A stretch of 64,000 bases of DNA, taken from NCBI GenBank assembly GCA_964633115.1, contig CAZWEO010000006.1, positions 1-64,000 on the forward strand, in the 5' to 3' direction. How positions within the stretch are numbered: the stretch's first letter is position 1; each line of letters starts with the position of its first letter. This DNA comes from B30-G6 sp964633115 (GTDB lineage Bacteria > Desulfobacterota > Desulfobacteria > Desulfobacterales > B30-G6). Shown here one piece after another: positions 17,659 through 26,192 of the stretch. The notes under the pieces are model-generated. The model was given only the letters and a program-made list of their open reading frames with translations, had not been told where the DNA came from and did no database searches. A program made the position numbers and the translations under genes.

Positions 17659-18060
17659 CTATTCGGCATGATCGTATGATAATCCCAGCCAGATCATGGC
17701 TTCCCCAAGAGACCGGAAAACCCCAACCGCGATGGATAGACCTTCCAACTGAACGAACAATTCGTACTTTTTACTGACATTGTATTCGAATTCTCCCCGG
17801 GCTACGATAGCGGTTTTCCCGCCAACCCGTTTTTCAGCATGCTGGGATAAATAGGTGACAATTCGCTTGAGGTCTTCATCCATGACTGTTTGGTCAGGGA
17901 TAATTTCTCGCAGGTCCCAAACGATATTCAGTGTGGGTGGATGACCCGGATCCTCATAGATAGGTTGTAGAGATGAGAGTAATTCATCGACATCTAGCTC
18001 GCCTTCCAGAATAAAGGTGGTCAGATTATTGTGTCTATCTATATTTGATGAAATCGGCAT
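17659..18060 (-). CDS. STAS/SpoIIAA-like hypothetical protein
   Basis: A 133-residue single-domain protein of alternating beta-strands and helices (LTTFILEGELDVDELLSSL; NIVWDLREI; KTAIVARGEFEYNVSKKYE; IAVGVFRSLGEAMIWLG). This matches the SpoIIAA-like/STAS-like small domains seen in many deltaproteobacteria. No anti-sigma kinase partner is adjacent. The phosphorylatable Ser of true anti-anti-sigma factors is not evident. It follows a ribbon-helix-helix mini-gene by 22 bp on the same strand. Confidence 0.55.
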   Translation of the reverse strand: MPISSNIDRHNNLTTFILEGELDVDELLSSLQPIYEDPGHPPTLNIVWDLREIIPDQTVMDEDLKRIVTYLSQHAEKRVGGKTAIVARGEFEYNVSKKYELFVQLEGLSIAVGVFRSLGEAMIWLGLSYDHAE

Positions 18061-18082
18061 GGATTAAGATTGTGCAATGCGG

Positions 18083-18235
18083 CTATTCTGGGTCCTGTCC
18101 ATGTTTCTCGACCAAATCCTGAATCGCTTCTTCGGTTAGATCGGAAATCGATCTTTCTGTATCAACACTAAGATGTTTCAACTTCTTTAATAGTTCGTTA
18201 TTGATTCGGGTTGCAAACATTTTTTTGGAATACAT
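18083..18235 (-). CDS. Ribbon-helix-helix mini-protein
   Basis: A 50-codon gene. It begins MYSKKMFATRINNELLKKLK, continues LSVDTERSISDLTEEAIQDL and ends EKHGQDPE. The beta-strand FATRI, helix, turn SIS and second helix form a classical ribbon-helix-helix. It is probably an orphan antitoxin or small DNA-binding regulator. It lies directly upstream of the STAS-like gene, which is probably cotranscribed and could be a target or partner. Confidence 0.6.
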   Translation of the reverse strand: MYSKKMFATRINNELLKKLKHLSVDTERSISDLTEEAIQDLVEKHGQDPE

Positions 18236-18347
18236 AATGATTTTATATCAAAAAATTAAATTGATTGCAAATAATTAATATATTATTTTAATTTGTTTAC
18301 ATGATTGCATTTTTATTAATTTGAATAATAACAAAATTAAATTGAAT

Positions 18348-19133
18348 TTATAGCTGGTAAAAAATAGGTTTACGTTTATCTTTAAATGCCTGCAAACCTT
18401 CGCGTCCGTCTGGATGATCCGCGGCTGCGGATAGTCCCTCACGTTCCAGTTCCAACTGGGTTTCAAGTGAATGAACATATGAATCGTTAAGCAGATTTTT
18501 AGACAAACCATAGGCGTGCAATGAATTTTGAACCAGTCGATCTAACATATTTGTTGCTGCCGCCACTGATTTCCCATCGCCGACAACCTCGCTAGCCAAT
18601 CCCCAATCATAGGCTTGGTCTGCCGATATGGGATTGTCAAACGCTGCAATTTCCAAAGCTCGTGTGTATCCCACCAGCCTCGGCAATGTAAAGGTACCGC
18701 CGCCGTCAATACAAAGTCCATTGGATGTATAAGCTTGCTGCATCACGGCGGATTCCTCCATGACACGAAAGTCGCAGGCCAATGCTAACGAGAAACCACC
18801 TCCTGCGGCAATGCCGTTTATGGCCGCCACTACGGGCTTTTTCATCCGTCGAATCTCTAATATTGCTGCGTGGAAATGGGATGCCAAGGTGTGAAAAGCG
18901 GCACCGGGATTTTTTGCAAAACCAGTTGCCCACTTCAAATCGCCGCCGGCACAAAACGCCTGTCCCGAGCCGGTAATGATAAGACCCCTTATATCATCAT
19001 CGGCCGCCAGGGAAATTAAATGCGAGGCCAGGCTGGCGATCATCTCCAGATTGAATGCATTATAAGCTTTGGGTCGGTTCAATATCACATGAACAATGGT
19101 ACCGGCTTTCTTCACATCAATAAATTCACTCAT
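18348..19133 (-). CDS. Enoyl-CoA hydratase/isomerase family protein
   Basis: A 261-residue crotonase-fold enzyme. Oxyanion-hole segments are visible: ITGSGQAFCAGGDLKW (about residues 53-68) and AAINGIAAGGGFSLALACDF (about 103-122), with the helical trimerisation tail after residue 200. The usual hydratase glutamates are not both recognisable, so the reaction (hydration, isomerisation or another crotonase reaction) is uncertain. It may act with the acyl-CoA dehydrogenase at 5 kb. The gene is single and divergent from the CBS-domain gene. Confidence 0.85.
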   Translation of the reverse strand: MSEFIDVKKAGTIVHVILNRPKAYNAFNLEMIASLASHLISLAADDDIRGLIITGSGQAFCAGGDLKWATGFAKNPGAAFHTLASHFHAAILEIRRMKKPVVAAINGIAAGGGFSLALACDFRVMEESAVMQQAYTSNGLCIDGGGTFTLPRLVGYTRALEIAAFDNPISADQAYDWGLASEVVGDGKSVAAATNMLDRLVQNSLHAYGLSKNLLNDSYVHSLETQLELEREGLSAAADHPDGREGLQAFKDKRKPIFYQL

Positions 19134-19470
19134 TGCTAGATCCTCTTGGCTTCAATGTTTTGGAGCAAATATTTTACGCAGTTCTTACGCCTTAGCCGCA
19201 TCAAGTAAAAAATCGCTTGAATCGGGGGAAAGGCTTAGTTTATGGAAATAAGCAAGCTATCGCCACTGGGCGGTCCACAGACTAACTTTCTTAGCACGTA
19301 TGCTGGAAAGTCATCAATAATTGATGTCAAGATAGATGAATTACTGGCCCGATCTGATTGGTTAGATGGTCTTATAGGATATCTGCTTGACCTCATTAGC
19401 GATATTTGTCATTCTGATAATGTATCACATTTCATTCAATATTCAGGTATTAACTGTGAAAGGAGGTACC

Positions 19471-19935
19471 ATGTTTCGTGTCAAAGATATCATGACAACC
19501 GAACTGATTACGGTTTCTCCTGAGACGGAAATTCTGCAGGCAGCCAAAGTTCTATTAGGGAATCACATCAATGGAGTTCCGGTTGTAGATGAAGCCGGCA
19601 AGCTGGTGGGGATATTGTGCCAAAGCGATTTGATCGCCCAGCAAAAGCGCCTGCCCATCCCCTCGGTGTTTACATTTTTGGATGGATTGTTCACCACGTC
19701 ATCCGCGAAACAACTTGAAAAGCAGGTTCAAAAAATCGCCGCCATTACGGTTGCGCAGGCCATGACCCCCGATCCAGTTTTTATAGAGCCTGAAATGAGT
19801 ATTGAAGTCGCTGCCGGTCTGATGGTAGATAATGGTTTTCATACGCTGCCGGTGTTGGAGGGTGGGAATCTGGTGGGGATCGTCGGCAAGGAAGATATCC
19901 TCAATACCCTGCTGACCAAAAACAATTCGCATTGA
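19471..19935 (+). CDS. CBS-domain pair protein
   Basis: A 154-residue protein made of two CBS domains (VKDIMTTELITVSPETEI... NGVPVVDEAGKLVGI, and AQAMTPDPVFIEPEMSI... HTLPVLEGGNLVGIVG). A loop of about 40 residues separates them. A textbook AGGAGG lies 4 nt before ATG 19471, which decides the start over an upstream in-frame codon. Such stand-alone Bateman modules bind adenine nucleotides and regulate partners; no partner is adjacent. Confidence 0.88.
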   Translation: MFRVKDIMTTELITVSPETEILQAAKVLLGNHINGVPVVDEAGKLVGILCQSDLIAQQKRLPIPSVFTFLDGLFTTSSAKQLEKQVQKIAAITVAQAMTPDPVFIEPEMSIEVAAGLMVDNGFHTLPVLEGGNLVGIVGKEDILNTLLTKNNSH

Positions 19936-19994
19936 TATATTCACTGTGATTTGCTTTTGCTAAGACCTGGAATTTGCGCACGACGGAGGGGAAT

Positions 19995-20465
19995 ATGAGT
20001 ATCGACGAATACTCACTATCTTTTGACGGTGGTTTACTCTCGCGAGGTTTCTGGCTGCAGGTCTGGGCAATTGGGTATAATGGCCAACAATATATTTATC
20101 TAGACCATACCGGTGATAATACTTGGGCCAACGCACCCTCCCCCTTAATTGGACTAAGTCAACATTTAGATTCGAGCAAGCATGCTCCTGATAATTCCCT
20201 GTCAACGCGCCTTCGTAAGATAGACATTGACCCCCAGGCATGTCATTTTCGAATGCTGGCATTGGGACCCCTTTTTGAAGAACAGCTAACCTTCCACAAG
20301 CACGAACCACTTCGTAATCAGATAAGCACACTTGAATATGAGGTTGCGGCCTATCTCAAATGGCAAGGTTTTCAAGTTATCGGTAACTGCCAGAAGGGGG
20401 GCTCAGTAACCCAATCTCTTCTTGATGAAGCAAAATCAAAAGTAAACAAGTTCCTAAAAATTTGA
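19995..20465 (+). CDS. Conserved hypothetical protein
   Basis: A 156-residue protein. The start is fixed by GGAGGGG directly upstream of ATG 19995. The N-terminal half (RGFWLQVWAI; YIYLDHTGDN; PLIGLSQHLD) is aromatic-rich and looks like a compact alpha/beta domain vaguely resembling GIY-YIG folds, without the catalytic Arg/Glu pattern being clear. The C-terminal third is helical and Lys-rich. It lies between the CBS gene and a convergent histidine kinase. Function unknown. Confidence 0.5.
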   Translation: MSIDEYSLSFDGGLLSRGFWLQVWAIGYNGQQYIYLDHTGDNTWANAPSPLIGLSQHLDSSKHAPDNSLSTRLRKIDIDPQACHFRMLALGPLFEEQLTFHKHEPLRNQISTLEYEVAAYLKWQGFQVIGNCQKGGSVTQSLLDEAKSKVNKFLKI

Positions 20466-20509
20466 AAATAGGCTAAAATCAATTGTGCTTCAATTCTTTG
20501 TTCTGGTTC

Positions 20510-22765
20510 TCAAGCTGCCTCGTTAGCAACCACGACCTGATCTAATAAGTTTCGAACGACACGGGCCATGTCGGCCAGAACAACCGGTTTCATTAAAAAA
20601 CCTTTGATTCCCATTTCTTGGGCACCATCGGCCGTAATCTGATTACTGAAACCGGTGCATAGTATGACGGGTACGTTTTTACGAATTGTATTAATTTCTT
20701 GAGCAAGCTTATCACCAGTCATTTGAGGCATGGTCATATCCGTAATCACCATATCAAATCTATCCGGTCGCGCGCGAAACAGGTCCAACGCCTCCAAGCT
20801 GTTGGTCCGAGTTTCTACCTTGTAGCCTAACCTTAGCAACATTTGTTCGCCGATATCAACGATGGCGGGTTCATCATCCACCAATAGAATCTGTTCTCGG
20901 CCTCTAGCTAATATGGGTCGAGAAATTGGCTCGCTTTTCTCTGGACCATGCCCAATGGTCGGCAAAAGAACTTCAAAGACTGAACCATGTCCCAATTCAC
21001 TGACGGCGTGAATGGTGCCACCATGGCTTTTAACAATACCATGATCGACAGCCAGACCCAGCCCAGTGCCCTCGCCGCGTTCTTTGGTCGAGAAAAAAGG
21101 ATCGAACACGTTTTCTAGAATGTTGGGGGTGATACCTTGCCCGCTATCACGAACACTCAGTTTAATGTAAGCACCTGGCTCTAAATCTTGAAAATTGTTT
21201 TCAAGCCTTTGCCCAATTTCCATATCTGTAATGTTTACTTCGAGTACCCCACCGCTCTCCTGCATGGCATGTCCGGCATTGGCACACAAATTCATTAAGA
21301 TTTGGTGAATCTGTGTTGAATCGCCCATCACCAACGAGTCACTCAAGATATTTTGCCTTATTTCTATGGTTGTCGGCAAGGATGCGCGTAAAAGCCCAAG
21401 CGCCTCGTTGACAATGATGTTCACAGAGACCGGTTTAAATTTCTGTTCTGTTTGTCGGCTGAAGGTTAGAATCTGCTTAACCAAATCTTTAGCCCGATTA
21501 CCGGCCTTTAGGATGTCTTTTAGATATTTAGCCGTACGTTTATCTACCTTGGCACTCATCTGAATCAATTCGGTATACCCGATAATGGCCGAAAGAATAT
21601 TATTGAAGTCATGGGCGATGCCGCCAGCCATAGTTCCGATGGCTTCCATTTTGTGGGTTTGACGGAGTTGTTTTTCGAGCTGCCTTTTCTCTTTTTCAGC
21701 TTGCTTTCGAATAGAGATATCTCTGCCGACACCTAAAATTTCGATGGCCGTGCCTTGGGCATCACGAATGAAGCTTAATTTGGTTTCACTCCACCGGGAA
21801 GTGCCATCTTTACAATAGGATTCTAGTTCGATGACTTGTGATCTATACGGATCCACATGATCATCGCTCTCTTTTTCTAATTCTTCCTTTAATATCCGAA
21901 CAGCGCTGGAAAACGATTCAGGGGCCAGTCGATCGGCAGCCTTCTGTGATAAGAACTCTTCAATGGAGTAACCCAGGGCTCTGACAACCGATGGACTGAC
22001 AAACTTCATGTTAAGATCTAGATCAGATATCCAGATCAGATCGGTAGCATTTTCGGCCAGCAGCCGGTATCTGGCTTCACTCTTTTTTAAGGCTGCTTTG
22101 GAACGGGTATTCTCAGCAATTTTTTCTTGGAGGTCGCTATTTGTCCTTTGCAATTCCAGTGTTCGATTATGCAATGTCCTGCTTGAATCCATCAGGTAAT
22201 TAATAAGCCGCCCCAATGACATGATCAACATGGTCGAGAACAGTGCAAATGCCAAGATTTTTGAAATCCATGAGGAAAAAGAGGTTGCGACTAGGTTCAT
22301 GTCAAGATTGAATGAAATCCATCCGAGATTTACAGCGAGTGCGACTCCTATCAAAATCATAAAGCAGATGACGATGATGCCAATGCCATATCGTACCCCT
22401 CGAAACATGGTTGCAAAAATAACGGCAAAAACCATAAACATGATGCCACTCCCCACCAAGCCCATATTGACTGTGGCTACACAGCCAATTAATAGCGCAA
22501 AGATGACCAGAACCATAGACTTGATCGCATAAGAGATTTTTTGACGGCAAACGGTGGTAATCAAGATAAAGCCGTAAACCAATATATGTATGTACATGAC
22601 AGGCTGCCAACCTATTGCCACAACCCGAAAGAGAGAGGAGCCTAATGGGATAACTGAAAATGTGCAAATAGCGACCAACAGTACATTCAATATATTTTCA
22701 CGCACTGTATCGATGCATGGCTCTGTTACTTTTGTACAATCCATAGCGTCATATCTATGCATCAT
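20510..22765 (-). CDS. Membrane-bound hybrid histidine kinase (PAS-HisKA-HATPase-REC)
   Basis: A 751-residue protein. About six hydrophobic segments fill residues 20-190, followed by a coiled coil, one PAS domain (about 225-350), HisKA with the phospho-accepting His in GGIAHDFNNIL, HATPase_c (DSGQGITPNILENVFDPFF; GTGLGLAV) and a C-terminal receiver with the Asp in DMVITDMTMPQ. The internal receiver implies a phosphorelay or feedback. It shares its kinase core and receiver style with the 1188-residue kinase at 27.6-31.2 kb, suggesting paralogy. Signal and output partner are unknown. Confidence 0.9.
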   Translation of the reverse strand: MMHRYDAMDCTKVTEPCIDTVRENILNVLLVAICTFSVIPLGSSLFRVVAIGWQPVMYIHILVYGFILITTVCRQKISYAIKSMVLVIFALLIGCVATVNMGLVGSGIMFMVFAVIFATMFRGVRYGIGIIVICFMILIGVALAVNLGWISFNLDMNLVATSFSSWISKILAFALFSTMLIMSLGRLINYLMDSSRTLHNRTLELQRTNSDLQEKIAENTRSKAALKKSEARYRLLAENATDLIWISDLDLNMKFVSPSVVRALGYSIEEFLSQKAADRLAPESFSSAVRILKEELEKESDDHVDPYRSQVIELESYCKDGTSRWSETKLSFIRDAQGTAIEILGVGRDISIRKQAEKEKRQLEKQLRQTHKMEAIGTMAGGIAHDFNNILSAIIGYTELIQMSAKVDKRTAKYLKDILKAGNRAKDLVKQILTFSRQTEQKFKPVSVNIIVNEALGLLRASLPTTIEIRQNILSDSLVMGDSTQIHQILMNLCANAGHAMQESGGVLEVNITDMEIGQRLENNFQDLEPGAYIKLSVRDSGQGITPNILENVFDPFFSTKERGEGTGLGLAVDHGIVKSHGGTIHAVSELGHGSVFEVLLPTIGHGPEKSEPISRPILARGREQILLVDDEPAIVDIGEQMLLRLGYKVETRTNSLEALDLFRARPDRFDMVITDMTMPQMTGDKLAQEINTIRKNVPVILCTGFSNQITADGAQEMGIKGFLMKPVVLADMARVVRNLLDQVVVANEAA

Positions 22766-22806
22766 GCCTTCCTTTAGGTCCTAAGCGATTCGCAGTTCTG
22801 TATCTG

Positions 22807-23064
22807 CTATTCTTCATGTTGATATGCTTTTTCAAAATTGTGTATCTTACCCCTAAACATGGGATAATATTTGTGCATGCAATCGCTGCAGATCGTATGC
22901 GTGAGGCTCACACTCGAATGGTTTTGCATATACTGATCCAAGAAAATCCAGCTGCCATTTTCGTTGCGGATTTTATGGCAGGCCGTACACACTGGTATTA
23001 GGCCTTTCAGGACATCTTGCTCTGCAGTAATTATTTTCAGCAAGCGCTTAAGATATGACTTCAC
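22807..23064 (-). CDS. Stand-alone Cys-rich kinase-tail module
   Basis: An 85-residue frame with a GTG start inside the end of the upstream PAS gene. It has LLKGLIPVC-type spacing: PVCTACHKIRNENGSW, then a second pair in TICSDCMHKYY. This CxxC...CxxC module is common at the C-terminus of PAS sensor proteins. Here it stands alone and duplicates the C-terminal module of the upstream protein, from which it may have separated by frameshift. It may still be translated by coupling. Function of the module: probably metal or redox binding. Confidence 0.5.
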   Translation of the reverse strand: MKSYLKRLLKIITAEQDVLKGLIPVCTACHKIRNENGSWIFLDQYMQNHSSVSLTHTICSDCMHKYYPMFRGKIHNFEKAYQHEE

Positions 23065-23839
23065 TCATGACTCCGTTAGGGTTGGCCTCCAAATTAGTTG
23101 GGCCATATAAAACATGCTGACAGTCCCCGCAGACGGTGTCGGTGAGCTCAGCATCGGTTTTAGATTTCACATATGCATCCAACGGCCACCAGACTCCGTT
23201 CTCATCCCGGATTCTTTTACAACCGCTGCAAATGGGCAAAAGACCCCTTAAAGTTATGACCCCTTTGAGTAGTTCTTCTTTCTCCGTTAGAGCCTCTCTG
23301 AGCTTACGCAGTAATTGGGTTTGCTCCTGCTCCCTGTGTTTGCGCGGGGTTATATCGCTGCTAACACCGACAATTTTCAAAGGCTTTCCGGATTCCTTAA
23401 TAAAGCGGGCCTTCACTTCCGCCCAGTAGGTGCCCCCATTTTTATGAAAAAATTCGAGATCCAGTTTTCGAATGATTTTTTCACCCTTTTTGAATTTAGG
23501 AAGCTCTTCTGCTAAAATGGCAGCTACCTTATGGAATGAATCGGCTGTCATCCTTTCCTGAATGTTAAATTTTCGATATTCATCCACGCTATAGCCACTT
23601 AATTGCTGTATCGAAGATGTAATATAATCGAACTTCAGCGTATCTACGTCCACAGACCAAATCGCATCAATCAAATTATCTTCTATGAGGCGATGCTTTT
23701 CTTCCAACTTTTTTATTTTTCGCTTTATTCTGAGTGACATTATCTTTCGCCCTATAAATTCGTATTTGCGTAAAAGTCTATAACGTGTCATCTGCAACGG
23801 ACTTACTATCGATTGCTTGAATTTGCTTTGTCGGTTCAA
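23048..23839 (-). CDS. PAS-domain sensor with C-terminal CxxC module
   Basis: A 263-residue protein: basic helical N-terminus, one PAS domain (about residues 50-170, with DAIWSVDVDTLKFDYITSSI and the PAC end KIVGVSSDITPRKH), a short coiled coil, then the PICSGCKRIRDENGVWWPLD...VCGDC Cys module. There is no kinase, GGDEF or HTH domain, so it is a sensor without obvious output and may interact with the neighbouring kinases. It starts 10 bp after the chemoreceptor stop and is probably cotranscribed with it. Confidence 0.7.
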   Translation of the reverse strand: MNRQSKFKQSIVSPLQMTRYRLLRKYEFIGRKIMSLRIKRKIKKLEEKHRLIEDNLIDAIWSVDVDTLKFDYITSSIQQLSGYSVDEYRKFNIQERMTADSFHKVAAILAEELPKFKKGEKIIRKLDLEFFHKNGGTYWAEVKARFIKESGKPLKIVGVSSDITPRKHREQEQTQLLRKLREALTEKEELLKGVITLRGLLPICSGCKRIRDENGVWWPLDAYVKSKTDAELTDTVCGDCQHVLYGPTNLEANPNGVMSEVIS

Positions 23840-23849
23840 TCATTGATGT

Positions 23850-25421
23850 TCAGGGATCGCTTGCATAGCCGCGACCACGAACGCCTTTAAGCATCCGATT
23901 GAACCATGGTCGCTTACGGACTTTTTTGTGCTCACCAGTATTGATTGATGTTGCCCCAACCAATGTAATCAGGCCGCTGATCATTGCCTTCAATTGGGCA
24001 GCCTGCGCATTCAATTCCTCAGAAGCAGCCGCCGATTCCTCTGCATCAGCCGCCCGCATAGCCAGATTTCGGACCTCGTCAGCCACGACGGCAAAACCGG
24101 CACCGGCTTCGCCTGCACGGGCTGCCTCTACAGCTGCATTTAGTGCCAGCAGGTTAGTCTGAAAGGCAATCTCATCGATGGTTTTGATGATCTTGGATGT
24201 TTCCTCACTGGCCTTTGATATCTCATCCATACTGTGGATGAGTGCTGACATGGAATCATCAGCTTGCTTCACAACCTGATTGGCTTCCTTCATCAAATTA
24301 TCGGCATGCCGCGCATTGTCGGCATTCTGGTTGGTCATGGCTGACATCTCCTCCAGTGAAGATGACGTTTCCTCTATGGAGGCTGCTTGTTCCGAAGAGC
24401 CTTCTGCCAAGGATTGGCTGGATGATGATACCTGACCCGAAGCCGCGGCCACCTGGTCAGCTCCCGCGTTGAGGCCTAGGATTACCCTGTTGAGAGGCTT
24501 GGTGATTGATCGCACCGAAAGGATGGATAGGGTCGTACCGATAAACAGAATAATACCGGAAGTAATGTAGAGAATCCAAATGGTCGCTAGTTTCTGATTG
24601 TTTGCTGCGGCCACCTTGGATGCAATAATTTCATCGATTACTGCGTTGATATTGACAACAGTCTTCTCAACGTCATGCGCAGCCTGCCGCATAACCGGAT
24701 ACTGTTGCTCCATCAAAGCAATGTTGGCCGCAAATTGGCCCAAGCTGCCCACATAAGAATTCGTGTGGCTTGCGATCTCATCTTTCAAGTCACTTACCAA
24801 TTCCATTTCAGCCAGATCAACAGCCATGGTTTCCATGACGCTATGGGCCTTTTGAACGTACTTGTCGTCTTCCCGCAATACATAGTCCTTCTCATGCCGT
24901 CGTAAAAGAAGATAGTGTGCCATGAGTTCGGAAGATCCGGTTTTCTTGATCGCAGACTCGATTTTATCCGCAAAGTAACGCATGTCACCCCGGATGCCTG
25001 AATCTTTATCCCCTTGCGCTAAAATCTGCTCAGCCACCTTAGCAAAAGCAGTTTTATAGGATATTATCGCTTTGAGAGCCGGTTGTATGTCGGCCACAAC
25101 ACCCTCTAATTGCATACGATCGCATACTTGACCCATCTCCTGGAAACGGGCGGTCATGCCGGAAAGGGTTTTGTCCATGCGGACTTTATATTTTTTGTCG
25201 CGACGGGCAATGAAATCCTTTTCATGCCGGCGGGCAGTTAAAAGCGATGTATGAATATCCTTGGCATCATCACCGATCTTTTTGTACGATGCGATCAACT
25301 CATCAAAAGTATGGGTAATATCAGTCAATTCAAAGATGGAAATGCCGGCAATGATCATTACAAGGAATAAAACGATTCCAAACGCCGCATATAATTTCTT
25401 CCCGATGGTTAAACTATTCAT
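23850..25421 (-). CDS. Methyl-accepting chemotaxis protein, HBM sensor, shortened signalling domain
   Basis: 523 residues. An N-terminal transmembrane helix is followed by a helical bimodular (HBM) periplasmic domain; its two modules both carry RRHEKD(F/Y) (about residues 64 and 174), binding-site helices in McpS-type receptors. Then come a second transmembrane helix near residue 290, HAMP-like and signalling helices. The hairpin tip (DEIAFQTNLLALNAAVEAARAG) is intact, but VRNLAMRAADA runs straight into EESAAASEELNAQA. About 70 residues normally between them are missing, so the descending arm of the coiled coil is far shorter than the ascending arm. It may be non-signalling. It lies 26 bp downstream of cheW. 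Confidence 0.85.
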   Translation of the reverse strand: MNSLTIGKKLYAAFGIVLFLVMIIAGISIFELTDITHTFDELIASYKKIGDDAKDIHTSLLTARRHEKDFIARRDKKYKVRMDKTLSGMTARFQEMGQVCDRMQLEGVVADIQPALKAIISYKTAFAKVAEQILAQGDKDSGIRGDMRYFADKIESAIKKTGSSELMAHYLLLRRHEKDYVLREDDKYVQKAHSVMETMAVDLAEMELVSDLKDEIASHTNSYVGSLGQFAANIALMEQQYPVMRQAAHDVEKTVVNINAVIDEIIASKVAAANNQKLATIWILYITSGIILFIGTTLSILSVRSITKPLNRVILGLNAGADQVAAASGQVSSSSQSLAEGSSEQAASIEETSSSLEEMSAMTNQNADNARHADNLMKEANQVVKQADDSMSALIHSMDEISKASEETSKIIKTIDEIAFQTNLLALNAAVEAARAGEAGAGFAVVADEVRNLAMRAADAEESAAASEELNAQAAQLKAMISGLITLVGATSINTGEHKKVRKRPWFNRMLKGVRGRGYASDP

Positions 25422-25447
25422 GCGTGCCTCCCTCCTATAATTTTTGA

Positions 25448-25960
25448 TTAGGCGGCTTGCTCCAGTACTTCGACTTCCTGTCGGCTCAGTACCTGATCGA
25501 TTTCGAACAGAATTTTTACGCCGCCCTCCATCTTGGCCATGCCCAGAATATAGTCTGTATTCAGCTTGGTTCCGAATGCCGGTGTTTCCTCGATCTCATG
25601 CTCTCTGATATTCAACACTTCAGATACTGAATCGACGACGATGCCGATCTGTACGGTTCCGGCCGCGCCTACAATTTCAACCACGATGATGCAGGTTCTT
25701 TCATTATAATCGATAGTATCCATGCCAAAGCGCAGCCTGAGGTCCATGACCGGTATCACCTTGCCGCGCAGATTGATGACTCCTTTGATAAATTCAGGCG
25801 TCTGGGGTACGGATGTAATCGGCATCATGCCGATGATCTCCTTGATTTTCAGAATCCCAATGCCGTATTCCTCTTGGGCCAATGTAAAAGTCAGGTATTT
25901 GCCTTCCTTGTCTGCAATTGAATTTGCGGTCTGAATCGCCTCGTCGGTTAATGCGGTCAT
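25448..25960 (-). CDS. cheW: CheW chemotaxis coupling protein
   Basis: A 170-residue CheW fold: KYLTFTLAQEEYGIGILKIKEII at the start, VINLRGKVIPVMDLRLRFGM in the middle and a MAKMEGGVKILFEIDQVL end. It couples receptors to the CheA kinase. It is followed by the chemoreceptor, so the two form a receptor-coupler pair without CheA, CheY or methylation enzymes in the window; these must be elsewhere. A sigma-54-like promoter overlapping a perfect palindrome lies about 65 bp upstream. Confidence 0.93.
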   Translation of the reverse strand: MTALTDEAIQTANSIADKEGKYLTFTLAQEEYGIGILKIKEIIGMMPITSVPQTPEFIKGVINLRGKVIPVMDLRLRFGMDTIDYNERTCIIVVEIVGAAGTVQIGIVVDSVSEVLNIREHEIEETPAFGTKLNTDYILGMAKMEGGVKILFEIDQVLSRQEVEVLEQAA

Positions 25961-26024
25961 TTCAATTTCTCCTCTATATCGATTGGGGATTTCTTTATCG
26001 TTTGCTTAGTACATTGGTTCAGGA

Positions 26025-26049
26025 CATGCTAATTACAATTAGCATGCCA
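26025..26049 (-). promoter_or_regulatory. Candidate sigma-54 promoter overlapping a palindrome
   Basis: On the minus strand TGGCATG-CTAA-TTGTA (26034-26049) matches the -24/-12 consensus TGGCACG-N4-TTGCW except for two C-to-T changes. It lies within a perfect palindrome with 10-bp arms CATGCTAATT and a 2-bp centre (26025-26046). It is positioned to drive cheW and the chemoreceptor, and the next upstream gene encodes a sigma-54 activator. The imperfect -12 GC element lowers confidence. Confidence 0.45.
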
Positions 26050-26192
26050 AAAATGATATCATTTATTTATAATTATATTATCAGATAGTTAATTAATCGA
26101 ATTGTCAAATCAGGAAGGATCTTTAAAGGAGGTGTCCGTCTTTTACGAACAAACGATTCGCATAGAGTGAACCAAACCGGGATTAGTGGTTA

